From NCBI GenBank assembly GCA_038203935.1, contig JBBRDM010000001.1, forward strand, positions 1 through 64,000: a DNA stretch of 64,000 nt. The letters are read 5' to 3'. Position numbers and translations under genes: made by a program. Shown here piece after piece: positions 1 to 9,123 of this stretch; within the stretch, counting starts at the first letter, position 1, and every line of letters starts with the position of its first letter. This DNA comes from JANXSG01 sp038203935. Lineage in GTDB: Bacteria; Armatimonadota; Chthonomonadetes; Chthonomonadales; Chthonomonadaceae. A model generated the notes under the pieces. It worked only from the letters and a program-made list of their open reading frames with translations, did no database searches and had not been told where the DNA came from.

Positions 1-300
1 CATCAGAGCGCCCGGTTCACCAAAGGTGGTGCGGTTCATCTCAGCCAGTTTTTCCGCGTTAACTGGATATCCCAATCCTTTCGCTTCGTTCATCATCCAC
101 ATCGTCATCGTTCCCTGATGGCAAGTGCTGCAGCGATGGTCTTTTTTCCATTGATCCGCATCTTTATCCAGAAACTCCAGCGCTTTTTCAGCCGCCTGTT
201 TTGCCAGCGCCCGAGCGCTTTCCGAGGCTTGCATGGGAGTGCTGCAGCATACCGCAGCGGCTATTATTACGGCTAAATAGAGGGAACTTCTCAGCGGCAT
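1..300 (-). CDS. CxxCH haem-motif secreted protein, C-terminus cut by window edge
   Basis: Reading the minus strand from the ATG at 298-300 gives an open frame to the window edge, about 100 residues. It begins with a hydrophobic signal-like stretch (MPLRSSLYLAVIIAAAVCC) that ends near a small-residue/Cys position. About 45 residues later it has a CSTCHQG motif, the CxxCH signature of covalent c-type haem attachment. This is followed by a Met/Trp-rich TMTMWMM stretch. Proteins starting this way in Armatimonadota and relatives are often prenyltransferase/squalene-oxidase-repeat proteins with a cytochrome-like N-terminus, but the repeats would lie outside the window. Secretion and haem binding are inferred from the motifs. 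The gene is oriented like the efflux operon but lies downstream of it, with about 140 bp between. Confidence 0.6.
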   Translation of the reverse strand, partial: MPLRSSLYLAVIIAAAVCCSTPMQASESARALAKQAAEKALEFLDKDADQWKKDHRCSTCHQGTMTMWMMNEAKGLGYPVNAEKLAEMNRTTFGEPGALM

Positions 301-441
301 AACGGTTCTCCTGTCAGAACGCAAAAGTTTCTTTCCTCACCATTGAAAGAAGTGTTCTGCATTACTTTCGGAGTTTCCTGCATAAGCGGATTGCAGACTG
401 GTGTGTTCCGGCTTCCACTATGCGACGCCAGCCGGGAACTG

Positions 442-2091
442 CTAATGCCCCACATCGGCGGCGGGTTTCATGCGCGGCTTACGGAGCAGGAAGATGGCGG
501 GGGTGGTGCAGATGAAAACTATCAGGATTATCATCCACGCATCGTTGTATGCGAGTATAGTGGCCTGCTGCATCATCACGCGGTCTATGCTGCGCAGAGC
601 GGTATTTTGTGCGGCCTCGTGTGCCATCCCATGATTCATAAAAGTGTTGGTCATGCCCTGCAGGCGGGATTCCAAAGCCGGATTGCCTCGGTAGATATGG
701 GAGAGCAGATAGACGCGGTGGATTTGAATATGGCTGGTGAGAAAGGTGCCCAAAATAGCAATGCCGAACGATCCGCCGAGCTGGCGCGCCAGGTTTATCA
801 GGCCGGATGCCTGCTGTGCGATTTTAGGATCGATATTGCCGTAGGCGACGTTGTTGATGGGAGCAAAGAGAAATCCCAGGCCGAAACCGCGCAGGGCGAG
901 CGCTAACCGTACGTCTGGCTCTCCGGCGGCGGTTGTCAGATGGCCCAGGGTCCACATGGAAATGGAGAAAATGGTCACCCCGATGAAAATCAGCACGCGC
1001 GGATCGATCTTTGCGTTCGAGCCGTTCAGCAGGCGTCCGCAGATAAGAGCGCTGACAGCGGTTCCAATACCTCCTGGCAGCAGCATCAATCCTGTTGTAG
1101 TAGGAGTAAAGCCGAGTAGATTCTGGGCAAACAGAGGAAATAGATAGATTCCGCCGTACAGACCAAAACCCAGTGAAATAAATAGGAATATCGAGGAGGC
1201 AAGATCACGATTCTTTAATACGCGAAAATCGACCACAGGCGCCGGATTGCGCGGCGAGAGCTCCCACCACAACATAACCGCTAGGCAAATTGCGGAGATT
1301 ACAGCGAGCCGCATTATCAATGGTGAATTGAACCAGTCGTCCTGCTGACCCTCTTCGAGCACGTACTGCAGGCACGAAAGCCCGACCGCAAGGAGCGAAA
1401 TCCCAAATAGATCGATGGGACCGGTTCGCCGCTGTGCTCCCGGAGGATCGTGCAGAAAAGTGGTTACCAGAAAGATAGATACAAGGCCGATGGGCACATT
1501 AATGAAGAAGCACCAGTTCCAGGTGTAGTTGTCGGTTATCCAGCCGCCAAGGGTCGGCCCGAGGGTAGGCGCTACGATAACTCCCATCAGAAAAACGGCC
1601 TGCACAATTCCCTGCTGCTCGCGCGGGAAGATCTGGCGCAATGTTGCCTGCGCCGTTGAGAGAAGCGCCGCCCCGCCCGCCCCCTGCAGCACCCGCCAGA
1701 ATACGATCTCCATAAGGGTGTGCGACGTGCCGCAAAAGAAAGAGGCAACGATAAAAATGATAATAGAGGTAGTAAGATAGTTGCGCCGGCCAAAGGTCGC
1801 TGTCAGAAAGGCAGTCATCGGCAGGACAACCACGTTCGACAGAATATAGCCTGTTGAGACCCAGGCGACTTCCTGAAAAGTAGCCCCGAGGTTTCCGGCC
1901 ATCTGCGGCAGCGCCACATTAACGATGGTCGTATCCAGCACCTCCATGATCGCCGCCGTGATTAGGCCGGCCAGAATGAGCCAGCGATATTGACTTACAT
2001 CGGAATGTTCGGAAGTATCGGCTGCGGCGGGTTTAGGGGCGCCGCGCGGATTCTCAGAAGCAGCTGCCGTGTTGGTATTACTCTGTGCCAA
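442..2091 (-). CDS. DHA2-family MFS multidrug transporter (EmrB/QacA type)
   Basis: A 549-residue inner-membrane proton-coupled drug exporter of the 14-helix DHA2 group. After a roughly 35-residue polar N-terminus it carries the family motif LDTTIVNVALP (about residues 52-62). The motif RVLQGAGGAAL follows, and then LGPTLGGWITD, the antiporter motif C region. About fourteen hydrophobic segments follow one another through the chain, and the length is normal for EmrB. It is the last gene of a minus-strand operon after the membrane-fusion and outer-membrane genes, with a 77-bp gap to the latter. The genes therefore probably form an EmrA-TolC-EmrB-like pump spanning both membranes. Substrates cannot be read from the sequence. 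Confidence 0.92.
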   Translation of the reverse strand: MAQSNTNTAAASENPRGAPKPAAADTSEHSDVSQYRWLILAGLITAAIMEVLDTTIVNVALPQMAGNLGATFQEVAWVSTGYILSNVVVLPMTAFLTATFGRRNYLTTSIIIFIVASFFCGTSHTLMEIVFWRVLQGAGGAALLSTAQATLRQIFPREQQGIVQAVFLMGVIVAPTLGPTLGGWITDNYTWNWCFFINVPIGLVSIFLVTTFLHDPPGAQRRTGPIDLFGISLLAVGLSCLQYVLEEGQQDDWFNSPLIMRLAVISAICLAVMLWWELSPRNPAPVVDFRVLKNRDLASSIFLFISLGFGLYGGIYLFPLFAQNLLGFTPTTTGLMLLPGGIGTAVSALICGRLLNGSNAKIDPRVLIFIGVTIFSISMWTLGHLTTAAGEPDVRLALALRGFGLGFLFAPINNVAYGNIDPKIAQQASGLINLARQLGGSFGIAILGTFLTSHIQIHRVYLLSHIYRGNPALESRLQGMTNTFMNHGMAHEAAQNTALRSIDRVMMQQATILAYNDAWMIILIVFICTTPAIFLLRKPRMKPAADVGH

Positions 2092-2168
2092 AAAGCTTCC
2101 TTTCGAATGCAGATATCAGGAGATGGGGCTCAATCCGCATAAAATAACGACGGAATGGAGCAAAAAGA

Positions 2169-3977
2169 CTAAGGCGAAATGCCTCGAACACCGGGTGGGG
2201 GCGGCGCAGGAAAGCCCGGACCGGTAGCTGTGAACGCGTACCGCCCGATCGACCAATCCAGCTGGGCCCGAGAGTTATTATAGTCGTAGAGAGCGTTAAT
2301 TTGATTGCTTTGCGCCTGTGCGAGGCTGGTCTGTGCATTGCTGATCTCCAGCTGCGGAGAGATGCCAGGCAGCTGTGATACGCCCGTATTATAGCGAATG
2401 CGCGCCAGCCGAAACGCTTCTCTTGCCTGGTTCAGGCCGACATTGGCTACCGCCACTCGATTCCTCGCCTGAACAAGCGCAATATAGGCCTGCTGCACAT
2501 CTACTTGAACTTGATCTGCATAGCGCCGACGGGTTATTTCCGCATTGGCGACTACTCCTCGCGCCTCTTTCTCCCGCTCTCTTGCCAGTCCGCCATCGAA
2601 AATAGGAATGGATATCCCCAGGCTGATCGCGCCTACATTTTTTCGCGTGAAAGCAGCGGGATTAGGCGAGTAGGTATCGCTCAGCCCTATATTGAATGCA
2701 GGCATACTGCTTCGGCGGGCGAAGAGTACTCCCTTTCGCGCGGCTGATATCTGGGCGTCTCCTTCCAGGATTTCCGGGCGCGTTTTCATTGCCTCCTGAA
2801 TGAGAGCATCGAACTCCGGGCCGAAATCGAAGGTGTCTTCCACGATGTCGCTGGAACCGTTTGCCGTCGGAATCTTCTGGATTCCGGTCTTCAGCAGAGA
2901 CGGATCGATCACGAGAGGCGCGGCTGGCCTGGGTTCAGGTGTCTGTGCTGGAAGAATCGCAGGGGAATCGGGAACTGCCTTCGAATCCGTGATCGGCCTG
3001 CCGTTGTTGTCCAGGGGAGGAATGGATGGCGGGAGAACTCCTGCCGGGTAGTCTACGGCATTCTGATCGGAAATACGCAGCTTCGTCCGCAAATTCAGCC
3101 CAATCGTATTTTTCAGCGCCGCAATATTGACGCTGAGCTGAGCCTGGCTGTTGATGAGATCCTGCTGGGCGTTTGCGACATCACGCTGCGCACTGATCAC
3201 ATCGAAGCGCGGCGAAGTTCCGGCGGAATAGTTTTTATTCGCGTCATCCAGGCGTTTCAGTGAGTTGTTCAGGGAATCAACGGCTACCGCTATCTGCGCC
3301 TGTGCACGAAGCACGTTGTAAAAGGCATTTTTTACGGCGAGTATGACGGCATTGCGAACCCGATTTACATCGATTTGTGCGGCTATCTCCTGAAATTGGG
3401 CCTGGCTGATGGCGGCGTGCAGTGTGCCGGTGATATCCAGTGGAAGGCTGAAGTTTGCACCTAGTGTCGGGCTGAACTGAGGCTGAATCACGAACGATTG
3501 CCCGCCGAAATTGGCTTTTGTCACCGAATCATACTCGATGATATCCCCGCGGGCGCTCAGAGTGGGATTCTGCTGTGCGCGTGCCTGCCCGGCCCGGCCC
3601 TGAGCCTGCTGCAGGGCGGCCGCGGCTGCAGCGAAATCCCGGTTGGTATAGAGCGCAATGGCGACGGCGTCCTGAAGCGTGATGGCGCGATTTGCAATAT
3701 AACCGTTGACACTGTTTAGATCCGGAGAGCGCAGGAGAGGGTGATCCGCATTAGGAAGCTTCTGCGCCGGAGCGGGAACCGGACCCTGGGGCGATGTATT
3801 TGGCGATCCTTTTGGGAGGGGAACTATCCCGGTGGGCACGGGCGGAGGCTTCACGGGCAGAACCTCTTCGCTGGACGGAGGGATAGTATCTGCCGGAGGA
3901 TTCGTCTGCGCAAGGGCAAAGCTGGCTGGCAGGAATAAAACGGCCGCGAGGAACAGCTGGCCTGCTCTTCGAATCAT
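2169..3977 (-). CDS. TolC-family outer-membrane efflux protein
   Basis: 602 residues with a clear signal peptide (residues 1-24, ending ALAQ), a Pro-rich linker (about 25-90), then two outer-membrane-efflux repeats rich in Ala/Gln helices. The pattern RNRVAVANVGLNQAREAF with RLARIRYNTG near the C-terminus is typical of the second TolC repeat. A Pro-rich insertion (about residues 315-365) separates the two halves and the C-terminus is Pro-rich. Its ATG overlaps the stop of the upstream membrane-fusion gene by 4 nt, implying translational coupling. It probably forms the outer-membrane channel of the pump encoded by its neighbours. Confidence 0.9.
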   Translation of the reverse strand: MIRRAGQLFLAAVLFLPASFALAQTNPPADTIPPSSEEVLPVKPPPVPTGIVPLPKGSPNTSPQGPVPAPAQKLPNADHPLLRSPDLNSVNGYIANRAITLQDAVAIALYTNRDFAAAAAALQQAQGRAGQARAQQNPTLSARGDIIEYDSVTKANFGGQSFVIQPQFSPTLGANFSLPLDITGTLHAAISQAQFQEIAAQIDVNRVRNAVILAVKNAFYNVLRAQAQIAVAVDSLNNSLKRLDDANKNYSAGTSPRFDVISAQRDVANAQQDLINSQAQLSVNIAALKNTIGLNLRTKLRISDQNAVDYPAGVLPPSIPPLDNNGRPITDSKAVPDSPAILPAQTPEPRPAAPLVIDPSLLKTGIQKIPTANGSSDIVEDTFDFGPEFDALIQEAMKTRPEILEGDAQISAARKGVLFARRSSMPAFNIGLSDTYSPNPAAFTRKNVGAISLGISIPIFDGGLAREREKEARGVVANAEITRRRYADQVQVDVQQAYIALVQARNRVAVANVGLNQAREAFRLARIRYNTGVSQLPGISPQLEISNAQTSLAQAQSNQINALYDYNNSRAQLDWSIGRYAFTATGPGFPAPPPPGVRGISP

Positions 3978-6406
3978 CGACCGCCTCCTGCACCGCCAGC
4001 GCCGCTATTTCCGGCTCCGCCTGCAGCTCCACCAGCGCTGCCTGCTCCATTGCTGCCTCCCGGTGCGGAACCTGCTCCCGGAACGTTCCCGCTGCTGCCG
4101 GGTCCCCCGGAACTGCCTGCGCCAGTATTCGTGCCAGGAGTATTTGTACCAGGGGCCTGCGCGCCATGCGTGGCCGGATTTTGAGTTCCATTAGTTACCG
4201 GTCCTCCCACACTGCCCGGTAATGGAGCTGCCTGGCCAGGATTGCCACCGGAGCTATTGGGAGGACTGCTGCCGCCATTTTGAGTGCCATTATTTCCGCC
4301 AGAAGGCATCGGGCCAGAGCCAGGGTTTGGGATAGGATTAGAGCCGGATGCGTTTTGATTCGGCTGGTTCAACTGGGCGTTGGGGCTGCCCCCAGCATTT
4401 GCGCCGCCCGGAGCGCTGAAAGAGTTAGTTCCAGAACTGCTGTTATTCTGGCCCGGCGCCGCCGTATCACTGGACCCGTTCATCATAGGACTATTCACAC
4501 CACCCATGTTGGAGGAGCCGGGTGTCTGTGCAGGGGAGCCATTCATCTCGCTGTTACCCTCACCCCCGCGATTCGAAGAGCTTCGCTTCCCTGTCTCCTG
4601 GCTTCGGAACTTGTCCGCATCGGAAGTATCAATGGTGGCTACGACGGACATGCCCTGCCGCAAATTGAGAATATCCTCGGAGCGCGCGAATTTTTTATCG
4701 TCGTTTTCGTTCGCTGTTAACAGCTCGATACGGACGGGCACCCGCTGCACCACTTTGGTAAAGTTACCCGTAGAGTTATCTGGCGGCAGCAGCGAAGTGG
4801 CCGCCCCGGTAGCCTCTTTAATGCTGCGCACGCGCCCTTTAAAAACTTTTCCGGGAAACGCATCCACTTCAATTTCGACCGGCTCGCCAGGCACAACATT
4901 ATTCAGTTGTGTCTCTTTGTAGTTGGCTTCGACCCAGACATAGGAACCCTGGGTCATCGTGACGAATGTCTGGCCGGGCGCGAGGGAGGCACCCACATTG
5001 GCATTCTTATTGACGATGGTGCCGTCGTTTGGCGCATAGATATAGGTGTCGTTTAGAGTGATCTGCGCATTGGTGAGCGCGGCCTGCGCCTGCTGGGCTT
5101 GCGAGCGGTAGGTCTCTATCTGGCTGCGGCGAACCTCCACCTGTTCCTGGCCTGCGCGCGCGGCAGCGACATCTGCTTCGGATTCTCCGGTCTGGCGGGA
5201 GGAGGAGAGCAGGTTTGCCCGCTGAATTCCCACCTGGATCCCGCCTGCCTGAGCGAGGCCGAGGCCGGCCTCGGCGACATGGATCTGCTCCGCGACGGCA
5301 TCTGCTGCACGGCGGGCTGCGCTGGCTTGTGCCTGCGCCTGCGCCACACTTTTCCGCGCCTGCTCAACCTGTGATTCCGCCTGCCGGACGCTGTCCTGCG
5401 CCTGCACCACTTGAGACTGCGCCTGCCCCACCTGGGCCTCGTCCGCATTGAGAGTGGCTCTTGCGTTTCTAGCCTGTGCGTGGGCATTATCGTAAACCTG
5501 GGCGGATACCGCATCCTGGTCATATAAGACACGGTAACGCGCCTCATCCCTGGCAGTGCGCACTACTTCGGCTTGGGCGGAATCGACACGGGCCTGTGCG
5601 GTTTGTACCGCCTTCTGCGCTGTCAGTACCTGCTGGCGATAGTTTTCCAGCGCGGCAAGCGAAGTCTGTACCGCAATCTGATTGTTTTCCATGGTGAGCT
5701 GCGCGGCGCTCGCCTGTGCATTCGCCTGTGCCGCCTGCGATGATGTCTGTTGAATTTGAGCTTTTGCCTGTTTGACCTGGTTTCGCGTGGTGCCTGATGC
5801 CAGCTCTACCTGCTGCGCAGCTCCCGACGTTTTTGCGCGCTGCGCTGTGAGTGCGGCTTCAGATTTGATGATGGCTGCATTGGTCGCCTGCTGTTGATAC
5901 AGCAGATTCCTCTCTGCCTGAGGAATTTGACTCAATGCGGCTTTATAATTCGCCTGTGCCTGACGCAGGCTCGACTGGGGGCCGGCATCATCCAGACGTG
6001 CAATTATCTGGCCGCGATTCACAGTCACGCCTTCATCTACATCCAGTTCTTTCAGCGTTCCGCTGATGAGCGGGCTAATACTGATGAGATTGCCTGTGAC
6101 GTAGGCATCGTCGGTGGAAACATGGGTACGGGAGTAGTGCACAAAACGGATACCCCAGGGTATTCCGAGGATCAAGGCAAGAACTAACAGTCCGAAAAGA
6201 AGTGGTTTTAACCACGGGCGTTCTTTTTTAGGCTCGTTTCCGGCGGGCGGATTCGCGCCGTTCTGCTCACTTTTTGGTTTTTCATCTGCGTTCGAGTTCC
6301 CTGCGGATTGTTTGGAATCTGTTTTTGTGGGCTGGTTCGTATTGATTTTATTCCCAGAATCCGTAGCGGTTGAATTACTTTTTTCCCCGCTGGAAACATC
6401 TGCCAT
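3974..6406 (-). CDS. HlyD/EmrA-type membrane fusion protein with long low-complexity tail
   Basis: 810 residues, about twice the length of EmrA. The order is a polar Asn/Lys/Ser-rich cytoplasmic N-terminus (1-62), one membrane segment (about 66-89) and the EmrA-type STDDAYVTG motif (97-105). A lipoyl-like half and a very long Ala/Gln coiled-coil hairpin (about 130-450) come next. The returning barrel follows, with YIYAPNDGTIVNKNANVG and WVEANYKETQL. The last 190-200 residues are almost only Gly, Ser, Asn, Pro and Ala and lie outside any domain I know. The adaptor role between the MFS pump and TolC is well supported by the motifs and the operon. The tail is of unknown function. It is the first gene of the operon. 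Confidence 0.9.
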   Translation of the reverse strand: MADVSSGEKSNSTATDSGNKINTNQPTKTDSKQSAGNSNADEKPKSEQNGANPPAGNEPKKERPWLKPLLFGLLVLALILGIPWGIRFVHYSRTHVSTDDAYVTGNLISISPLISGTLKELDVDEGVTVNRGQIIARLDDAGPQSSLRQAQANYKAALSQIPQAERNLLYQQQATNAAIIKSEAALTAQRAKTSGAAQQVELASGTTRNQVKQAKAQIQQTSSQAAQANAQASAAQLTMENNQIAVQTSLAALENYRQQVLTAQKAVQTAQARVDSAQAEVVRTARDEARYRVLYDQDAVSAQVYDNAHAQARNARATLNADEAQVGQAQSQVVQAQDSVRQAESQVEQARKSVAQAQAQASAARRAADAVAEQIHVAEAGLGLAQAGGIQVGIQRANLLSSSRQTGESEADVAAARAGQEQVEVRRSQIETYRSQAQQAQAALTNAQITLNDTYIYAPNDGTIVNKNANVGASLAPGQTFVTMTQGSYVWVEANYKETQLNNVVPGEPVEIEVDAFPGKVFKGRVRSIKEATGAATSLLPPDNSTGNFTKVVQRVPVRIELLTANENDDKKFARSEDILNLRQGMSVVATIDTSDADKFRSQETGKRSSSNRGGEGNSEMNGSPAQTPGSSNMGGVNSPMMNGSSDTAAPGQNNSSSGTNSFSAPGGANAGGSPNAQLNQPNQNASGSNPIPNPGSGPMPSGGNNGTQNGGSSPPNSSGGNPGQAAPLPGSVGGPVTNGTQNPATHGAQAPGTNTPGTNTGAGSSGGPGSSGNVPGAGSAPGGSNGAGSAGGAAGGAGNSGAGGAGGGR

Positions 6407-6570
6407 CGCGAAATTCCTTTCAAATCTATGTAAATAACTGAAGAATACAGTATTACTACTTCACTTTTTGATGATTTATCAGCATAAAATGAACAAACTG
6501 CTGAAATTAATCTTATTTAGGCGGATTATCACTGATGCTGCCTCTTTTATGCTCGACTGGATTGCCTGAA

Positions 6571-6880
6571 CAACGGTTCCATGATGCGATAGAAATAGAA
6601 CAATTTTGGATAGAAATGAAAGATGTGAATAAATGAAAGAGGTGTATAAATGAAAGAGATGTATATCGGTGCTTATAATCCGAACAAGATCGATTTTTAC
6701 AGCATTTAGGCAATCGGTAGGGCAGATGCTCCGCTATCTGCCGAGGGGATTTGCAGGCATTCGCCCCTCTCCTCCGAGCTTGCGAGGGAATAGGAAGGAG
6801 AGGGGTTGGGGTGAGGTTGAATCTCCCCCTTCTCCTGTTTTTGGGAGAAGGGGGGCGGGGGGTTGAGGGCATATCCGCCA
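6571..6880 (+). repeat. Composite interspersed repeat, copy 1
   Basis: About 310 bp nearly identical to 8696-9023 in the same orientation. It starts with a conserved block reading caacggttccatgatgcg and continues with two copies of a 17-bp tandem unit (tgtataaatgaaagagg-like, about 6624-6658). It then enters a GC-rich portion with the segments ggtagggcagatgctccg and ccttctcctgtttttggg, containing arms that can fold back. The GC-rich half recurs at 9650-9921 and 19140-19425. Open frames here are translations of the repeat and not genes. The 6407-7015 gap holds nothing else that I can recognise. Confidence 0.85.
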
Positions 6881-7015
6881 TCTGCTGAGGGAATAGGGGA
6901 TGATGTGAGGTGCATTTCCAACACGCCTCGCATATTCCATAAAGGCAGGACATGGTTGTAAACCACTATATAAGATTCTTGCTGCTTAAAGTAACACTAA
7001 TGTCCATTAATGTAT

Positions 7016-7345
7016 TCACCTCGAATTTAATTCTGTGACGATTCTGCTACAGAGTGTCTGGTACGAATCTCGTGTGACAGTTGTCAGCGGTTCCACAATG
7101 TCCCAGTTCGTGCGTCTTCCAGCCTCACCTGGCGGCTTACCAGACAACGCGGATACTCTTTGATTGCGTGGAATATTTTCCTCGTCTAAGATCGCTGCAA
7201 TATTTTGAATTTTCATCTTTATCGAGGAGATGCTTCGGTTGGTTAGCCGATGGATGGTGTCAATACCTCCGAATTCCTCTTGATCGTACATGGCTGCATA
7301 GGTACAAAGAATAACTTCGTTAAGTGTATAAGCATTTATTCGCAT
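7016..7345 (-). CDS. Small protein resembling the N-terminal domain of HNH-type endonucleases
   Basis: 109 residues, ATG preceded by aaggac 8 nt upstream. The pattern of an N-terminal helix, then TNRSISSIKMKIQNIAAILDE, and later GRRTNWDIVEPL resembles the small DNA-binding-like domain found in front of HNH restriction-type endonucleases, where a phrase about permitting only certain klinotype sequences (SxxAVxMKLxN) is common. No HNH motif follows, so it is either a stand-alone domain or a truncated gene. It is AT-rich and lies between two repeat copies, which suggests accessory DNA. The function is unassigned and the domain resemblance is from memory of the family. Confidence 0.5.
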   Translation of the reverse strand: MRINAYTLNEVILCTYAAMYDQEEFGGIDTIHRLTNRSISSIKMKIQNIAAILDEENIPRNQRVSALSGKPPGEAGRRTNWDIVEPLTTVTRDSYQTLCSRIVTELNSR

Positions 7346-7479
7346 TAATTGTCCTTTTGCTCATTTAGTCCAAAGTTGACTGATGATTTATAATGACGTT
7401 ATCATGTATTATTATAGTATATGTTAACCCGACTGCCCTGTTCGCTAAACTTTATGACCAGTTCTCAACATATCATAAT

Positions 7480-8058
7480 CTACGTCTTACTGTTTAACAG
7501 CGCTAATGTGCGTTCCCATAAATCGGGAGTTTCCATTAATTCGGCATAGGATTTTACCCAGTACTCAATTCGGACTCGATCCATCATAGGATAAGTTAGT
7601 CCAAGATTGCGGATATCTTCCAGATCTTTTGGGCGGCTTGCAATCGCTTTGAGGATTACTAAGTCTTCTGGGGTTGGAAGGCTGATTGCAATATCTGCGT
7701 CGCTAGAAAGATTTGATCGAGCAATGACTTCTTCTTCAAACGGCATGCATCCCAGCATAATATCAACGACAGTTCCTGTTGCTTCATGAATAGCAGTTAT
7801 AAGCCTCATTTGGATAATGAAGTCATCTCTATCTGCCACAAGTAGACGAAATCCACGATTTTCCAAGTTTGTTAATAGAGTATGCCGGTCGTTAACATCA
7901 AATATTATCAATGCATCGACATCTTCGGTAGCACGCGGATTAGCCAGAAGAGAAACAGCAACGCCACCGATGAACACTGAATTAAGGTTCATCTCATGAA
8001 ACACATCCTGAAGCTCATGTATTGCAGCGAGGAGGCGCCCATCAAGGCTTGGCGTCAT
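7480..8058 (-). CDS. Nucleotidyltransferase-fold protein (AbiEii/MNT-like)
   Basis: About 192 residues from the ATG at 8056-8058, which follows a near-perfect ggaggaga ribosome site. The longer frame to 8100 would lack this. The key motif is FIGGVAVSLLANPRATEDVD, the GG...D-x-D nucleotidyltransferase signature, followed by DALIIFD and a later VVDIMLG strand carrying the third acidic residue. The next part, LPTPEDLVILKAIASRPKDLEDI, is typical of AbiEii-like and related nucleotidyltransferases. Its start overlaps the end of the 77-residue gene upstream by 17 nt, so the two are co-translated. A toxin or toxin-like nucleotide-transfer role is inferred from the pairing with a small partner. Confidence 0.75.
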   Translation of the reverse strand: MTPSLDGRLLAAIHELQDVFHEMNLNSVFIGGVAVSLLANPRATEDVDALIIFDVNDRHTLLTNLENRGFRLLVADRDDFIIQMRLITAIHEATGTVVDIMLGCMPFEEEVIARSNLSSDADIAISLPTPEDLVILKAIASRPKDLEDIRNLGLTYPMMDRVRIEYWVKSYAELMETPDLWERTLALLNSKT

Positions 8059-8275
8059 ATCTCCTCCGAATCTCTCGCCACCGGTTCGCAAGATAATCAT
8101 CGTCAGTTCTAGAAAAAGGTCTATTCAACAGCTCTACAAAACCCATTATTCGAGAAAAGGCATCCAGTCGCTCACTGAATGTCGAGCATTGCATCCTCTC
8201 GATTTCCAGCTTACGCAGCATAGCAAATCCAGCCTGCTTCTGTTGGAAAATTTTTTTTTGCTCTTCGAAATCCAC
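8042..8275 (-). CDS. Small partner of the nucleotidyltransferase gene
   Basis: 77 residues from a GTG start at 8273-8275 with gggag 6 nt upstream. The protein is mostly helical and charged (LRKLEIERMQ, NRWREIRRRYD) with no recognisable domain. It overlaps the start of the nucleotidyltransferase gene by 17 nt and is probably its first partner. Such small helical proteins commonly precede this type of nucleotidyltransferase. Antitoxin is a possible role but there is no direct motif for it. Confidence 0.6.
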   Translation of the reverse strand: MDFEEQKKIFQQKQAGFAMLRKLEIERMQCSTFSERLDAFSRIMGFVELLNRPFSRTDDDYLANRWREIRRRYDAKP

Positions 8276-8309
8276 AGAATACTCCCAACTTGCGAACGAG
8301 TATTTCTAA

Positions 8310-8606
8310 CGTAATTATCGCCTGCTTGAAAGTGTTAAATGGCCGAGGATCATGCACCTATCCTCATACCGCCCTGACCGAGCTGCCCCTAAGCAGCGGG
8401 ACCAATGCGCGTACCTTATCTGATTCCTTCAGGATGTTTATTGCGGGCGCGAATCGATGCGGCATCACCATCCGCGTCGATCTCATATTCGCCCATCTCT
8501 ATGTCAATTACAAGAAACTTGCCTATATTGTCTGGTTCTAATAACTGCCGCAGACGTTTCACATATATCTCGTCCGCAATTGGCAATCTATTGTATACTA
8601 TAGCTC
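8310..8606 (-). pseudogene. Remnant of a small conserved protein plus the start of an aspartic-protease-like gene
   Basis: Minus-strand translation from about 8583 gives an open stretch with KRLRQLLEPDN, then GKFLVIDIEMGEYEID and ARNKHPEGIR, stopping near 8417. This matches my memory of small proteins whose core reads 'GKxxAIDxETGxYEID', with the C-terminal third missing or frameshifted. A second frame just downstream (about 8354 to 8280) starts with MILGHLT and, after a one-base shift, continues KQAIITLEILVRKLGV. This resembles the first strand of clan AA aspartic-protease-like proteins that usually follow. Both pieces are broken by frameshifts and stops, so I read this as decayed sequence upstream of the intact partner/nucleotidyltransferase pair. 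Confidence 0.45.
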
Positions 8607-8695
8607 ATTTGTCCCATAGCCTTACCTCAAGAAATCTTGTGTGCATTATACCATAGCCTTAAGCCGGGTTTCCCATATCCCCTATGTATCGTCAC

Positions 8696-9023
8696 CAACG
8701 GTTCCATGATGCGATAGAAATAGAACAATTTTGGATAGAAATGAAAAATGTGAATAAATGAAAGAGATGTATAAATGAAAGAGGTGTATAAATGAAAGAG
8801 GTGTATATCGGTACTTACCATCCGGACAAGATCGATTTTTACAGCATTTAGGCAAATCGGTAGGGCAGATGCTCCGCCATCAGCCGAGGGGATTTGCAGG
8901 CATCCGCCCCTCTCCTCCGAGCTTGCGAGGGAATAGGCAGGAGAGGGGTTGGGGTGAGGTTAAATTTCCCCCTTCTCCTGTTTTTGGGAGAAGGGGGGCA
9001 GGGGGGTTGAGGGCATATCCGCC
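8696..9023 (+). repeat. Composite interspersed repeat, copy 2 (three tandem units)
   Basis: Same element and orientation as 6571-6880, with the same left boundary (caacggttccatgatgcg). It has three instead of two 17-bp tandem units (about 8748-8800), then the same GC-rich half. Together copies 1 and 2 are direct repeats enclosing the HNH-like small gene, the nucleotidyltransferase pair and the remnant. The rest of 8611-9123 shows nothing coding. Confidence 0.85.
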
Positions 9024-9123
9024 GTCGTCTGGCTGCTTAACGACAGATCGTAAGTATCCTGAATTGGTCTTGATTTTTGGAATAGTGATTGCTCCCTTCC
9101 AAATAAATACTCAAAATTCAATA

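Noticed and set aside
343..906. 187-codon plus-strand frame
   Set aside because: It is antisense to the MFS gene, whose motifs and operon context are clear; no ribosome site or domain.
6621..6660. Possible CRISPR array (17-bp tandem units)
   Set aside because: Units are directly adjacent without spacers and no cas gene is present; it is a simple tandem repeat.
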